Origin: RHLJ01 sp040222455
Lineage (GTDB): Bacteria; Bacteroidota; Rhodothermia; Balneolales; Balneolaceae
Reading direction: 5' to 3'
Length of the DNA: 64,000 nucleotides
Assembly: GCA_040222455.1 (NCBI GenBank)
Contig: JAVKDD010000011.1
Location: 496,001 to 560,000 of the forward strand
Each line of letters begins with the position of its first letter. The first letter of the stretch is position 1. A program made the position numbers and the translations under genes. The notes under the pieces were generated by a model. That model had not been told where the DNA came from, made no database searches, and worked only from the letters and a program-made list of their open reading frames with translations. This document shows, piece after piece, positions 1 through 9,867 of this stretch.

Positions 1-771
1 AAACTGATCGCCGATTACCTTCAAGGTATGTTAGACGAGCAAGGAAAAAGAGAAGTTGAAGAGTTGATTGCCAAAGGCGACATCGACTTTATAGATTTCC
101 GAGCGATCGAGCAATTACATGATGAACTAGATATGATTCAAATTCCAGAGCCATCTGCTAAAATGAGTCAACATTTCTATGCAATGCTAGAAAAAGAGAA
201 GCAGAGTACTCGGGTTTCCATTCGGGAATCTATACGAGAAAAAGTTGCTGAGTTTTTAAATCAAATAACCATGCCACGCCTTGCATACGCCTTTCTACTA
301 CTTATTGTTGGTGGCTTCATCGGAAATCAAATGAATTCTGGTGTTGGTGAAATTGAACAGCTTACCACGGAAATGCAAACCATGCGCGAAATGATGATGG
401 TAAGTATGTTAGAGGGCCCATCAACTACCGACCGTTTAAGAGCCGTTAACATTAGTGCTCAACTTTCCTCTGTTGATGAAAGGGCAATTCGTGCACTACT
501 TTTTACTCTAAATAATGATGAGAGTATTAATGTTCGGGTACAAAGTATTGAAGCATTGAGTAGATGGGGAGATAATTCTTTGGTTAGATCCGGTATTGTT
601 AAAGCGATTGCTAATCAAGAATCAGACATTGTGATAATTACTCTAGCCGATGCAATGGTAGAACTTGGATTAAAAAACTCAGCAAACGAATTCCAGCGCC
701 TTATAAATGAAAAAGATTTAAATAGTGCAACCAAATTGAAAGTTGAAAATACCATAGCAGTATTGTCATGA
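1..771 (+). CDS. Transmembrane anti-sigma-like protein with HEAT-like repeats (5' end outside window)
   Basis: The reading frame is open from the first base, and the residues before the first ATG (position 28), KLIADYLQG, look like the start of an anti-sigma factor (a short helical sigma-binding region). The true start therefore probably lies upstream. In numbering from that ATG, there is an acidic helical N-terminal part, one membrane segment at about residues 84-101, and a C-terminal half (about 130-247) with two or three HEAT-like helical repeats. No zinc-binding HxxxCxxC motif is visible. It overlaps the next gene by an ATGA (768-771), so translation is probably coupled. The likely role is an inner-membrane anti-sigma factor whose extracytoplasmic HEAT domain senses an envelope state; an ECF sigma gene would be expected just upstream. 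Assignment is by architecture and context, not by a diagnostic residue. Confidence 0.6.
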   Translation, partial: KLIADYLQGMLDEQGKREVEELIAKGDIDFIDFRAIEQLHDELDMIQIPEPSAKMSQHFYAMLEKEKQSTRVSIRESIREKVAEFLNQITMPRLAYAFLLLIVGGFIGNQMNSGVGEIEQLTTEMQTMREMMMVSMLEGPSTTDRLRAVNISAQLSSVDERAIRALLFTLNNDESINVRVQSIEALSRWGDNSLVRSGIVKAIANQESDIVIITLADAMVELGLKNSANEFQRLINEKDLNSATKLKVENTIAVLS

Positions 772-1637
772 AAAAAATTATATACACAATTTTAATTTCC
801 TGTTTAATTATTTCATTTAGTTTCGGTCAAGATCTGAAAGAAGATTTTAATGTCACTCTATCTAGCAATGAATTTAATTCTGCCACAGAAATTGTTATAA
901 AAAATATAAACGGTAATGTAAAAGTGACGGGTTATGAAGGAGATGATATAGTAATTCAGGGCTCTAAAGAACTTACAAAGCGAAGAGAGAAGTTGACTGA
1001 TAAAGAAGTTTCAGAATATGAAATTAAAACTCGTTTATATGAAGGGAAATTATATGTTTATGTAGATTCTCCCAATGCACATGTTGAGTTTAGAAAAGGA
1101 AAATTAGACTACCATTGGCATTGGGATAACGATGACCGAAATCAAGTGAATGCTCATTTTGATTTTGAGATCCGGGTTCCAAGTAAACTTGCATTAAGTG
1201 CATCAACTGTAAACAATGGTAATGTGAGTGTTGAAAAGATGAATGAAGATGTAAAAGCAAGTAACGTAAACGGTTCTGTATTGGTGAAAGATGCCCGTGG
1301 CTATATTACAGCAAATACTGTAAATGGAGACATTGAAGTATGGTATTCAGAAAGTCCAACCGAAGATACAGACTTTCAAACAGTGAATGGAAAAATTGAG
1401 ATTTATTCACCAGAAGATTTATCAGCTGTTGTAACCTTTGAAAGTTTACACGGTGAATTATATACAGATTTTGAGCAAATAAAGCGCCTCCCAAACCGAT
1501 TGAACAAGGAAAAGGAAGGAAGTGGCTACCGTTACAAAATAAGTAGTACCTCACCCATCCAAATTGGAGATGGAGCTATAGAAATGGGGTTTAAAATGGT
1601 AAACGGTGATGTCTACATCCGCACAAGAAAATCATAA
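768..1637 (+). CDS. DUF4097-family secreted beta-repeat protein
   Basis: The protein has 289 residues and starts with a clear signal peptide (MKKIIYTILISCLIISFSFG, cleavage before QD). The mature part is built from short beta-strand repeats containing the recurring motif V-N-G-x-V/I (for example at about residues 165-190, 205-210 and 277-281), typical of the DUF4097 / adhesin-like right-handed beta-helix. The family has no established enzymatic role; members are often co-transcribed with ECF sigma/anti-sigma pairs. Its start overlaps the stop of the anti-sigma-like gene by four bases. It is exported to the periplasm or surface, with no lipobox and no sorting domain. The following gene is a paralogue. 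Family assignment is good; function is unknown. Confidence 0.75.
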   Translation: MKKIIYTILISCLIISFSFGQDLKEDFNVTLSSNEFNSATEIVIKNINGNVKVTGYEGDDIVIQGSKELTKRREKLTDKEVSEYEIKTRLYEGKLYVYVDSPNAHVEFRKGKLDYHWHWDNDDRNQVNAHFDFEIRVPSKLALSASTVNNGNVSVEKMNEDVKASNVNGSVLVKDARGYITANTVNGDIEVWYSESPTEDTDFQTVNGKIEIYSPEDLSAVVTFESLHGELYTDFEQIKRLPNRLNKEKEGSGYRYKISSTSPIQIGDGAIEMGFKMVNGDVYIRTRKS

Positions 1638-1656
1638 AAAAAGAATAAATAAGATC

Positions 1657-2460
1657 ATGAAAAATCTAAAATCAATTATCTACCTGTTTGGTGTAATAGC
1701 AATTACCTCAAGTGTAGTATTAGGGCAAGACGATTTAAGAGTACCACTTACTAATCCCGGGCAGCCTGGGAAATTAACTTTAAGTGCTGTATTTGCAGAC
1801 GATATTGTTATTAAAGCACATACTGGCAATGAAGTGATCGTTAAATTTGATGGAGGTGATGACAATAGTGGAAGTAATTATAATCGAAACGGATTAAGAA
1901 GAATTTCTACTAATGGCGTTGGCTTAGAAGTAACAGAAGACAATAATGAAGTCCGCATCAAAACAGCACCTAATTCACACGACCTTGATTTGGAAGTTTG
2001 GATACCGAAAAATTTCTCATTAGACGTACAAGTTACTCATGGTGATATTACGATAGAAGGAGTAGTGGGAGAGCATGAAGTTAAAGCCACAAATGGTGAT
2101 GTTGAAATGCGTAGAGTTGGAGGCTCGGTTGTTGTAAGTAGTGTAAATGGAGATATCGAAGTGTCGATGATCTCAGTAACACCTGATACGCCAATGTCTT
2201 TTACAGGATTGAATGGCGATATCGACGTTTCCTTTCCAGCCAATACTAAGTTTACTGGAAAAATGAAGACTGATTATGGAGATGTGTTCACGAATTTTGA
2301 TATCAAATTGGATCGTTCAGCAAGTGCTTCGGAAATATCAAGTGGAGATGGTAAATATACCGTTACTATAAATAAATGGATAACTGGGACTGTGAATGGT
2401 GGAGGTCCAGAATTTTTATTCAAGACTCTGCATGGAGATATAGAAATAAGTAAAAACTAG
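1657..2460 (+). CDS. DUF4097-family secreted beta-repeat protein, second copy
   Basis: I chose the ATG at 1657 because it begins a normal signal peptide (MKNLKSIIYLFGVIAITSSV, cleaved before QDD). The longer frame from 1606 would overlap the upstream gene and put a polar stretch before the signal. The mature protein (about 245 residues) carries four or five turns with the motif NGD-I/V-x-V, as in the preceding gene, and ends with the same LHGDIEI-type strand. The two genes are tandem paralogues, 19 bases apart, in one operon with the anti-sigma-like gene. Likely a periplasmic or surface beta-helix protein of the DUF4097 family. The biochemical role is unknown; an envelope-stress or surface-remodelling role is inferred only from the operon. 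Confidence 0.72.
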   Translation: MKNLKSIIYLFGVIAITSSVVLGQDDLRVPLTNPGQPGKLTLSAVFADDIVIKAHTGNEVIVKFDGGDDNSGSNYNRNGLRRISTNGVGLEVTEDNNEVRIKTAPNSHDLDLEVWIPKNFSLDVQVTHGDITIEGVVGEHEVKATNGDVEMRRVGGSVVVSSVNGDIEVSMISVTPDTPMSFTGLNGDIDVSFPANTKFTGKMKTDYGDVFTNFDIKLDRSASASEISSGDGKYTVTINKWITGTVNGGGPEFLFKTLHGDIEISKN

Positions 2461-2584
2461 TAAACAAGAGAAACGCTAAGTAATTCTCTCCGTGTAAATT
2501 ACAGAATTGAAAACCGCGAATTTAAATCTCTAATGTTTTTTAAAAACAAGCTGAGATTTGAACTAGCCTAGCCAAAATAATATC

Positions 2585-5401
2585 ATGAAATATTTACTTC
2601 CCCTGCTATTGGTTTGTCTTAACTTTAATAGTTCAGTTTTAGCTCAAAATTCATTTTCTGGCCAACAATTAATTGAGGAAAACAGATTTTCAATAATGAA
2701 AGATTATCGATACGGAAACATAGATGCTCCAGTGATGGATGCAATTAGACTTACTTCTGGTATGATAATTTTAGACGGTGTTTTAGATGAACAAGCCTGG
2801 AAAAATGCACCGGTAGCAACAGGATTTACACAACGATTTCCGATTGATGGTGGTACTCCTTCACAAGAAACAGAGGTGCAAATTATTTATACCGATAAAT
2901 ATATTTATGTTGGTGTAATGGCGTATGATTCAGCTCCAGATTCTGCGATTAGTTCTCTATTTAGACGTGATGGGAACGAGACTAGTGATTGGGTATATGT
3001 TAGTTTTGATAGTTATAATGATAAAAGAACAGCATTTACTTTTGCTGTGAATCCTAGAGGTGTTCAAAAAGATATTCTTTACTATGATGATAATGGAGAA
3101 GATGTTTTATGGGATGCTGTTTGGGAGGCAGAGGCTCAATTATTATCAAATGGATGGTCGGTTGAGATGAAGATCCCACTATCCCAATTAAGGTTTAGTT
3201 CAAATAATACGGTACAAAGTTGGGGAGTAAATTTTCAACGTAGAATTCCCAGACATAATGAGTTCAACTATTGGGCAGCAACCTCACAAAAAGAAGCAGG
3301 AATTGTGTCCAACTTTGGCAGATTGAACGGCATTTCAAATCTTGAAGAACCAAAACGACTAGAAATATCACCTTATGTTTCAAGTAGATTAATCCGAGAA
3401 CCCGAAAATGATACAAGCAATCCATATTTCAATAAGAATGAATTTGATTTTGGGATCGGAGGTGATGTTAAATATGGTCTTACTTCAGATTTAACTCTTA
3501 CAGCTACCATTAACCCTGATTTTGGACAGGTAGAAGCAGATCCTGCTACTATAAATCTATCCCAATTTGAAATATTCTTCTCAGAACGTAGACCTTTCTT
3601 CTTGGAGGGAAATGAGATTTTCAGATTCGGAAGTACGCAAACTTATAACACTGCCGGAAACCCCAGTACTTTTTACTCTAGAAGAATTGGAAGATCGCCT
3701 CAAGGGTCTTTAAGTAGATTTAATAGCTTCAATAATAATTCGGCATATAATCCAGACAGTGTACAAAGTTTGCATCAAGATTTTCCGGATCAAGCCAATA
3801 TTGCAGCTGCCGCAAAAATTAGTGGTAAAACACAATCAGGATGGTCGATTGGGGTATTGAATGCATACACGCTAAAAGAGCAGACAAATTTCACTGTTAA
3901 TCAAGGATCAATAATCGGTGAGTCAGAAGGAGAGTACACGGTAGAGCCTGCAACAAATTATTTGGTGGCTAGGGTGAAGAAAGACATAAACGAAGGAAAT
4001 ACCGTAGCAGGAGGCTTTTTGAGTGCAGTAAACCGGGATATTAAAGGTACTTATTTTAGTGAATATTTACGGGAGTCTGCTTATATAACAGGCCTAGATT
4101 TTGAACACAATTGGAATGATCGAGAATACGTAGCTAGCGGAACGTTCTCAGTAAGTCAATTAAATGGAAGTGAAGAAGCAATCGAAAGAGCGCAACGAGC
4201 TCCGCAAAGATATTATCAAAGAGTAGACTCAGACGAACTTAGCGTTGATCCTGCAAAGACAAGTTTGGAAGGGTTTGCAACAGAATTGAGTTTAAGAAAA
4301 TCTTCAGGCGATCACTTTACTGGGTCAATAACGTATTCTGAAGTAAGCCCTGGTTACGAAACCAATGATCTTGGTTTTCAGAATAGAGCAGACTATCGAA
4401 GCCTTGCATTTGCATTTCAATATCAAGAAACATCACCCAAAAAAGTACAATACTGGGAATTGTGGAGCTATCATTTACATGGTTGGAATTATGATGGTGA
4501 TCGTATTTGGCAGAATTATAATATTGGTGGCTTTACAAGATTTAAAAATCAATGGACATTCAATTTAAATTTTAACGGTTCTTTTGGAAGAGTAAATGAT
4601 CGATTAACTCGTGGTGGTCCATTGATGAAGTATAATGATGATATTAACTTTAACTTCAATTTGGGTACCGACCGGTCCAAAGTTTTTTCAATGGGGTTGG
4701 GACAATTCCATCGAAGAGATATAGGGAATGAATACGATGATTATTATTGGTTTGACGTTTCATATAGACCAACCACTTTTATTCAAATTAGTATTGAACC
4801 TGAGCTTGGATTAGAAATGGATGAAGATCAATATGTTGCCAATGTAAATTATGAAACAGGTAGTCCTGATCCCGACTATACTTTTGGCAGACGGTATATT
4901 TTTGCAGATTTTGAAAGTTCAAATCTCTCATTTCCACTCAGAATTAACTGGACTTTCAATCCTAAAATGAGCCTGGAAACATATTTCAGACCATTTATTT
5001 TTTCAGGGAAGTATAAAAATATAAAACAATTTACAGAGCCTGGAGGTATTAGATTTAACGAATTCTCGGAAGATCAAATATCGATTAATAACGCATGTAC
5101 AGACGATACTGGTGAGGAAATAGGATCATGCTATGAAGTTGATGTTGATGAAGACGGAAGTAGAGATTTTTTCTTTTCAGAAGGAAGTGCTAGTAATTTC
5201 ACAAGCAGGTCGCTGCAAGGAAATGCTGTTTTCCGATGGGAGTTTAGACCTGGTTCTACCTTCTTTTTAGTATGGCAACAACAACGACAAGGAGGTTCTG
5301 GAAATGGTAGGTTTAACTTCGGGCGTAACTTTATGGATATCTTTGATGCCAACCCAACGAATGTTTTCCTGATTAAATTTAGTTATTGGTTCGGTACATA
5401 A
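2585..5401 (+). CDS. DUF5916 outer-membrane protein with CBM9-like N-terminal domain
   Basis: The protein has 938 residues. A signal peptide (about 1-20) is followed by a CBM9-like beta-sandwich (about 55-245; motifs DGVLDEQAW, YIYVGVMAYDS, FAVNPRGVQ). The DUF5916 region follows (about 255-938), containing the family hallmark NPDFGQVEADPATINLSQFE and the FFSERRPFFLEG motif near residues 315-345. The C-terminal two thirds alternate aromatic-rich strands and end in FSYWFGT, as expected of an outer-membrane beta-barrel. The family is common in Bacteroidota and Balneolota and has no proven function; a carbohydrate-binding or peptidase-associated role has been proposed from the CBM9 fold. The next gene is a close paralogue. 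The 124-base upstream gap separates it from the DUF4097 operon, so it may have its own promoter. Confidence 0.85.
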   Translation: MKYLLPLLLVCLNFNSSVLAQNSFSGQQLIEENRFSIMKDYRYGNIDAPVMDAIRLTSGMIILDGVLDEQAWKNAPVATGFTQRFPIDGGTPSQETEVQIIYTDKYIYVGVMAYDSAPDSAISSLFRRDGNETSDWVYVSFDSYNDKRTAFTFAVNPRGVQKDILYYDDNGEDVLWDAVWEAEAQLLSNGWSVEMKIPLSQLRFSSNNTVQSWGVNFQRRIPRHNEFNYWAATSQKEAGIVSNFGRLNGISNLEEPKRLEISPYVSSRLIREPENDTSNPYFNKNEFDFGIGGDVKYGLTSDLTLTATINPDFGQVEADPATINLSQFEIFFSERRPFFLEGNEIFRFGSTQTYNTAGNPSTFYSRRIGRSPQGSLSRFNSFNNNSAYNPDSVQSLHQDFPDQANIAAAAKISGKTQSGWSIGVLNAYTLKEQTNFTVNQGSIIGESEGEYTVEPATNYLVARVKKDINEGNTVAGGFLSAVNRDIKGTYFSEYLRESAYITGLDFEHNWNDREYVASGTFSVSQLNGSEEAIERAQRAPQRYYQRVDSDELSVDPAKTSLEGFATELSLRKSSGDHFTGSITYSEVSPGYETNDLGFQNRADYRSLAFAFQYQETSPKKVQYWELWSYHLHGWNYDGDRIWQNYNIGGFTRFKNQWTFNLNFNGSFGRVNDRLTRGGPLMKYNDDINFNFNLGTDRSKVFSMGLGQFHRRDIGNEYDDYYWFDVSYRPTTFIQISIEPELGLEMDEDQYVANVNYETGSPDPDYTFGRRYIFADFESSNLSFPLRINWTFNPKMSLETYFRPFIFSGKYKNIKQFTEPGGIRFNEFSEDQISINNACTDDTGEEIGSCYEVDVDEDGSRDFFFSEGSASNFTSRSLQGNAVFRWEFRPGSTFFLVWQQQRQGGSGNGRFNFGRNFMDIFDANPTNVFLIKFSYWFGT

Positions 5402-5546
5402 ATACAAATAATTATTGCTAGATAGCCCATATAAAGCTTCTTTTTATTTGTAACAATAGCTGATTATACTTCTCTTAATGCAAATACGGGCATATTTCCC
5501 TGAAAAAAAGGGGCTCCAAGAAGTAACATCAGCTATAGGTATCGGA

Positions 5547-8144
5547 ATGAAAAACACGTTATGTGTTTATTTTAGTACGCTTTTATTTTTCTTCTTATTT
5601 AATTCCAACAATGTTCAAGCACAATCTGAGCCTGCCAAAAAAAAGATTAGTGCTGAACGGTTGAACTCAGATAATGATATTCAGATAAATGGGATATTAG
5701 ACGAAGATGCTTGGAATTCTACACAATCAATATCAGATTTTATTCAAAATTTTCCAGTAGATGGAGGAATACCTAGCGAACGTACTGAAGTTAAAGTGCT
5801 GTATTCGAATAATTATTTATACGTTGGCGCATTCGCATACGATTCCTCTCCGGATTCAATTGCAGCAACTCTTTTCCGGAGAGATGGAAATGAATTTAGT
5901 GACTGGTTTTTTGTTAGCGTTGATAGCTACAATGATAATAGAACAGCATTTACATTTGGGGTAAATCCAAGAGGCGTTCAAAAAGATATTTTATTTTTTA
6001 ATGATGTTGAAGAAGATATTTTGTGGGATGCCGTTTGGGATTCTGAAACATCAATTAATGAAGATGGTTGGGTTGCAGAGTTCAGGATTCCACTTTCTCA
6101 ACTTCGGTTTACATCTTCAAAGAACGAACAAACTTGGGGTATAAATTTCGAGCGAGAAATTGCCCGTTACGATGAAATAAGTTATTGGTCTAGAGTACCA
6201 CGTGAGGAATATGGTGAAGTGTCTTGGTTTGGAGATTTGGAGGGTATCAGAGATTTAACAAAGCCACTCCGATTGGAAGTAATTCCTTATGTTTCAACGG
6301 AGCTAACCCGTGAACCCAATTTAAATAACAACAATCCTTTTTACGAAAAAAATGATTTTTCTATAAAAGCGGGTGGTGACTTCAAGTATGGAATTACTTC
6401 AGACTTTACGCTTACTGGAACCATAAATCCAGATTTTGGACAAGTAGAAGCTGATCCGGCTACGATAAATTTAACTGCATTTGAAGTATTCTTCGAAGAA
6501 CAACGTCCTTTCTTTTTGGAGGGTGCTGATATCTTTTCTTTTGGCGGTACTAATTCACAAAATACCTTTAGTACACATTCAAATTTTTATAGTAGAAGGA
6601 TCGGGAAATCGCCATTTGGAGGGGCTTCAATTGCGGGAATAAATGCTGACTTTGAAAATCAACCGTCAGAAACCACAATTGCGGGAGCGGCTAAAGTAAG
6701 TGGTAAAACAGAAAACGGTTTTTCATTGGGTGTTTTAGATGCTTACACATTGAAAGAAAATGCCGATTATTATTTTTTTGATGGCTCAAATGTTGAAGAA
6801 GGAGAATTTGAAATTGAACCTGCTACAAATTATTTAGTTACTCGAGTTCGACAAGATTTGAAAGATGGAGATGCTCAGCTTGGTGGATTTGTAAGTGCAG
6901 TAAACCGAGATTTGCAGGGTTCATATTTAGAAAATTATTTAAATGAGTCCGCTTATCAGGTTGGTGTTGATGGGCAATATTATTGGGCAAATAGAAACTG
7001 GGGGGCAAGTGGCGTCTTTTCAGTAAGTCAGGTAAATGGAACTGAAAATTCAATACTTCAAACTCAAACATCTTCCGCAAGATTTTATAACAGAGTTGAC
7101 TCAGATTATTTGGCAATCGATTCTACAAAAACTTCGCTAAATGGATATTTTGGTGAATTTAGTATTGGTAAATATAGTGGCTCTGGTTTACGTTATTCGT
7201 TCACTTATTCCGAAATGAGTCCAGGCTATGAAGTGAATGATATTGGCTTTCAAGAGCGAGCAGATTATCGATCTCCTCACTTCTATGCAGAGTATTTGAA
7301 TGTAAGTTCAGATTTATTTAGAGTATACCTTTTATGGGCATATAGTGGTTATGCATGGAACTTTGACGGAGATATGATCATGAACTTTTATTCTACTGGA
7401 GCATATTTTCAACTGAAAAATCTATGGACAATTCTTGGGACTGGAGGTTTTACAGGGAAATTTTATAATGACAGAATTACGCGAGGTGGTCCAATTATGC
7501 TCAGACCAAAAGATTGGAATACTCGGCTAGAAATTACATCAGATGCGACCAAGGAGTTTTATGCATCATTAGGTTCAAGTTATAGAAAAGACACTTCCGG
7601 TGAATATAGCACAAGTTTTTTTGGTTCTATAAATTATAGACCAACTGGATATATACAGTTTAGTATTACCCCTACTTACATAAAAGAAAAAAATACTGAT
7701 CAGTATCAAGATTTCGATAACTATGATTCTGACCCTGACTTAGATTATTTGTTTTCAGATGCACACCTTAACATACTATACTCAGATTTTAGAGTTAATT
7801 GGACATTTACCTCAAAACTGAGTCTTCAAACCTACATTCGACCTCTTATTTATACAGCAGATTTTAGTAATTATAAGACATTTGAAGAAGGTAGAACCTA
7901 TAATTTTACACAGATTGGAGATTCAGACGCCTCAGATTTTAATTATAAAACAATTCAAGGAAATGCAGTTCTAAGATGGGAGTACCGCCCAGGTTCCACC
8001 TTCTTTTTAGTTTGGCAACAAGAACGTGAAGACTATACACCTGGAATTAGTTCATTTCGTCCAGTGGATAACACTATGGATATTTTTAAAGCAGATCCAA
8101 TTAATATATTTCTAATCAAATTCACTTATTGGTTTGGAAGCTAA
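5547..8144 (+). CDS. DUF5916 outer-membrane protein, tandem paralogue
   Basis: This is 865 residues from the ATG at 5547, which begins a typical signal peptide (MKNTLCVYFSTLLFFFLFNS, cleavage near VQAQ). The frame could start at 5478, but that adds 23 polar residues before the signal. Domain order matches the preceding gene: CBM9-like domain (DGILDEDAW, YLYVGAFAYDS, FGVNPRGVQ), then DUF5916 with NPDFGQVEADPATINL and FFEEQRPFFLEGADIF, then a barrel-like C terminus ending FTYWFGS. Long runs align without gaps to the upstream paralogue, including LRWEYRPGSTFFLVWQQ near the end, so the pair arose by tandem duplication and then diverged, mainly in extracellular-loop-like stretches. The gap of about 145 bases gives no strong terminator. 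Function is unknown. Confidence 0.85.
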   Translation: MKNTLCVYFSTLLFFFLFNSNNVQAQSEPAKKKISAERLNSDNDIQINGILDEDAWNSTQSISDFIQNFPVDGGIPSERTEVKVLYSNNYLYVGAFAYDSSPDSIAATLFRRDGNEFSDWFFVSVDSYNDNRTAFTFGVNPRGVQKDILFFNDVEEDILWDAVWDSETSINEDGWVAEFRIPLSQLRFTSSKNEQTWGINFEREIARYDEISYWSRVPREEYGEVSWFGDLEGIRDLTKPLRLEVIPYVSTELTREPNLNNNNPFYEKNDFSIKAGGDFKYGITSDFTLTGTINPDFGQVEADPATINLTAFEVFFEEQRPFFLEGADIFSFGGTNSQNTFSTHSNFYSRRIGKSPFGGASIAGINADFENQPSETTIAGAAKVSGKTENGFSLGVLDAYTLKENADYYFFDGSNVEEGEFEIEPATNYLVTRVRQDLKDGDAQLGGFVSAVNRDLQGSYLENYLNESAYQVGVDGQYYWANRNWGASGVFSVSQVNGTENSILQTQTSSARFYNRVDSDYLAIDSTKTSLNGYFGEFSIGKYSGSGLRYSFTYSEMSPGYEVNDIGFQERADYRSPHFYAEYLNVSSDLFRVYLLWAYSGYAWNFDGDMIMNFYSTGAYFQLKNLWTILGTGGFTGKFYNDRITRGGPIMLRPKDWNTRLEITSDATKEFYASLGSSYRKDTSGEYSTSFFGSINYRPTGYIQFSITPTYIKEKNTDQYQDFDNYDSDPDLDYLFSDAHLNILYSDFRVNWTFTSKLSLQTYIRPLIYTADFSNYKTFEEGRTYNFTQIGDSDASDFNYKTIQGNAVLRWEYRPGSTFFLVWQQEREDYTPGISSFRPVDNTMDIFKADPINIFLIKFTYWFGS

Positions 8145-8221
8145 TCTGGCATAAGATTTGCAATATATATCCTGTCAGATCATTATCTTTCAGGCAAGAA
8201 AAAAACTTAACAAACTAAAAA

Positions 8222-8908
8222 ATGTATACCCAACAACTCACTGCAGATCAAATTCGCAACGTACAAGTAACTTTTATCAACAAAGTGTACAGCTGGATGT
8301 GTCTGGCGCTTACTGTTACTGGTTTTATAGCTTTAAGAACCGTTTCGTCTCCAGACTTTTTATCGATGGTTCAGAGTAACTTTATCATTTTAATAATTGT
8401 GGAACTTGGAATAGTATTCTGGATGGTTTCCGCTATAAATAAAATATCATCTAATCTAGCCATTGGGTTATTTATGTTTTATTCGGCATTAAATGGGTTA
8501 ACTCTTTCTGTGATCCTAAATCTTTATACTGGTGCTTCGGTAGCTTCAACCTTTTTTATCACTGCGGGAACTTTCGGAGTAATGAGTGCCTATGGATTCT
8601 TCACTAAGAAAGATTTAACCAGCTGGGGAAACCTTTTGTTTATGGGTTTAATCGGAATCATTATTGCTAGCGTAGTAAATATTTTTATGAATAGTTCAGC
8701 TCTATATTGGCTAATTACTTACGCAGGAGTATTAATTTTCGTGGGTCTTACTGCTTACGATACTCAAAAGATTAAAAAAATGAGCCTTGAAATGGACATT
8801 GAAAGCGAAGAAGGCAGAAAAGGTGCAATTATGGGAGCTCTCGCTCTTTATCTCGACTTTATTAACCTATTCATCTTTTTACTAAGAATTTTTGGACAGC
8901 GTAAATAA
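8222..8908 (+). CDS. Bax inhibitor-1 / YccA family membrane protein
   Basis: The protein has 228 residues with seven predicted membrane segments starting near residue 24. It carries the family signature LTAYDTQKIKKM near residues 175-186, and conserved acidic residues (D/E) in the last part. The N-terminal cytoplasmic segment is short, as in bacterial YccA/BsYetJ-like members. Known homologues are pH-sensitive calcium leak channels or modulators of the FtsH protease at the inner membrane; which applies here cannot be told from sequence. The gene appears monocistronic and is followed by a good hairpin terminator at 8931-8960. An overlapping frame starting at 8158 is a shadow. Confidence 0.9.
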   Translation: MYTQQLTADQIRNVQVTFINKVYSWMCLALTVTGFIALRTVSSPDFLSMVQSNFIILIIVELGIVFWMVSAINKISSNLAIGLFMFYSALNGLTLSVILNLYTGASVASTFFITAGTFGVMSAYGFFTKKDLTSWGNLLFMGLIGIIIASVVNIFMNSSALYWLITYAGVLIFVGLTAYDTQKIKKMSLEMDIESEEGRKGAIMGALALYLDFINLFIFLLRIFGQRK

Positions 8909-8930
8909 TTAATTATTTACTCGATATTTA

Positions 8931-8960
8931 AATCCCGCTCAACTTGAGTGGGATTTTTTA
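8931..8960 (+). terminator. Rho-independent terminator after the Bax-inhibitor-1 gene
   Basis: The inverted repeat AATCCCGCTCAA / TTGAGTGGGATT (one G-T pair) is followed by a run of six T on the plus strand. It sits 22 bases after the stop of the plus-strand gene and between two convergent genes, so it could also block transcription from the minus-strand hydrolase. The T-run favours the plus direction. Confidence 0.75.
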
Positions 8961-8991
8961 TTTAGCAGATATATTAATTCCAATTCAATAT

Positions 8992-9867
8992 TTAATTCGA
9001 ATCAAGAATTCTAGCCGATACAATTTCGATTTCTTTTTTTATTAAATCTGGATGAGTCCATGGTACAAAGTGATTCATTTCTGAAACTTTGGCCATATTT
9101 ACAGAAGCATTTATAAGCATGTCTTTTGCAAAGTCTGCATTCTCTGGAGGTACAAGATTATCTATTTCACCGTGAATAACAGAGACTGGTATTGTGATAT
9201 TTTTCCAACAAGGAATCATATCTATAAGCTCATTTTTAAGTGCTAAAATCTCTTCATTTGCAGAATACAAGAAAGCAGGAAGCATCCAAGAAAATGCTTT
9301 ATAGTGGACAGGAATTTGATACCATTTAATCTTTTCAAGCTTTGGATCGATGGAAGCTGCTACAAGAATTAAACCATCGACATTATTAGGGAAATCAATT
9401 GCCATTTTTGTAATAACGGCTCCACCATAAGAATGACCAACCAGAATAGCGGAGCGATGTTGATGAATCAAGACCTTATTGACTGCAGAGGCTTGTTTTT
9501 CTAATGAGCGCTCAGGGACACCAATTCCACTTTTTCCAAAACCAAGACGATCAACGGCAATTAAATGATAATTATTCAGAAGAACCGAGTCACTCAAAAA
9601 GTCTAAGAAATTATCCCAAGAACCTGGAGAACCATGAACAAAAAGAACACTTTGTTTAGATGTATCACCAATTGAAATGTAATGGATAGTTCGATTTTCA
9701 AACTTTACATTTTTGAAGCGAGGCGCATATTGTAGCTCTGAAAAAGATGAATCGATAGTTTCTGGACTTACTGAAAAGTCAAAAGTATTAATGAGTATGA
9801 AAACACCTATAAAGCCTAATAAAAACAGGCTGATTAGCCATATAAATATTCTTTTAAAATAGTTCAA
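8992..9867 (-). CDS. Membrane-anchored alpha/beta hydrolase
   Basis: The protein has 291 residues. An N-terminal membrane anchor (about 7-27) is followed by an alpha/beta-hydrolase fold. The oxyanion motif HGSPG is at 79-83 and the nucleophile elbow GHSYGG at 144-149 (Ser146). The candidate acid is Asp236 in GEIDNLVP and the catalytic His is His266 in NHFVPW. All three triad residues are present, so an active hydrolase is expected (esterase, lipase or haloperoxidase-like), probably facing the periplasm. The substrate cannot be deduced. It is convergent with the Bax-inhibitor gene and divergent from the metallopeptidase gene. Confidence 0.85.
   Translation of the reverse strand: MNYFKRIFIWLISLFLLGFIGVFILINTFDFSVSPETIDSSFSELQYAPRFKNVKFENRTIHYISIGDTSKQSVLFVHGSPGSWDNFLDFLSDSVLLNNYHLIAVDRLGFGKSGIGVPERSLEKQASAVNKVLIHQHRSAILVGHSYGGAVITKMAIDFPNNVDGLILVAASIDPKLEKIKWYQIPVHYKAFSWMLPAFLYSANEEILALKNELIDMIPCWKNITIPVSVIHGEIDNLVPPENADFAKDMLINASVNMAKVSEMNHFVPWTHPDLIKKEIEIVSARILDSN

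Noticed and set aside
8158..8379. 73-residue plus-strand open frame
   Set aside because: It is an out-of-frame overlap of the Bax-inhibitor-1 gene start.
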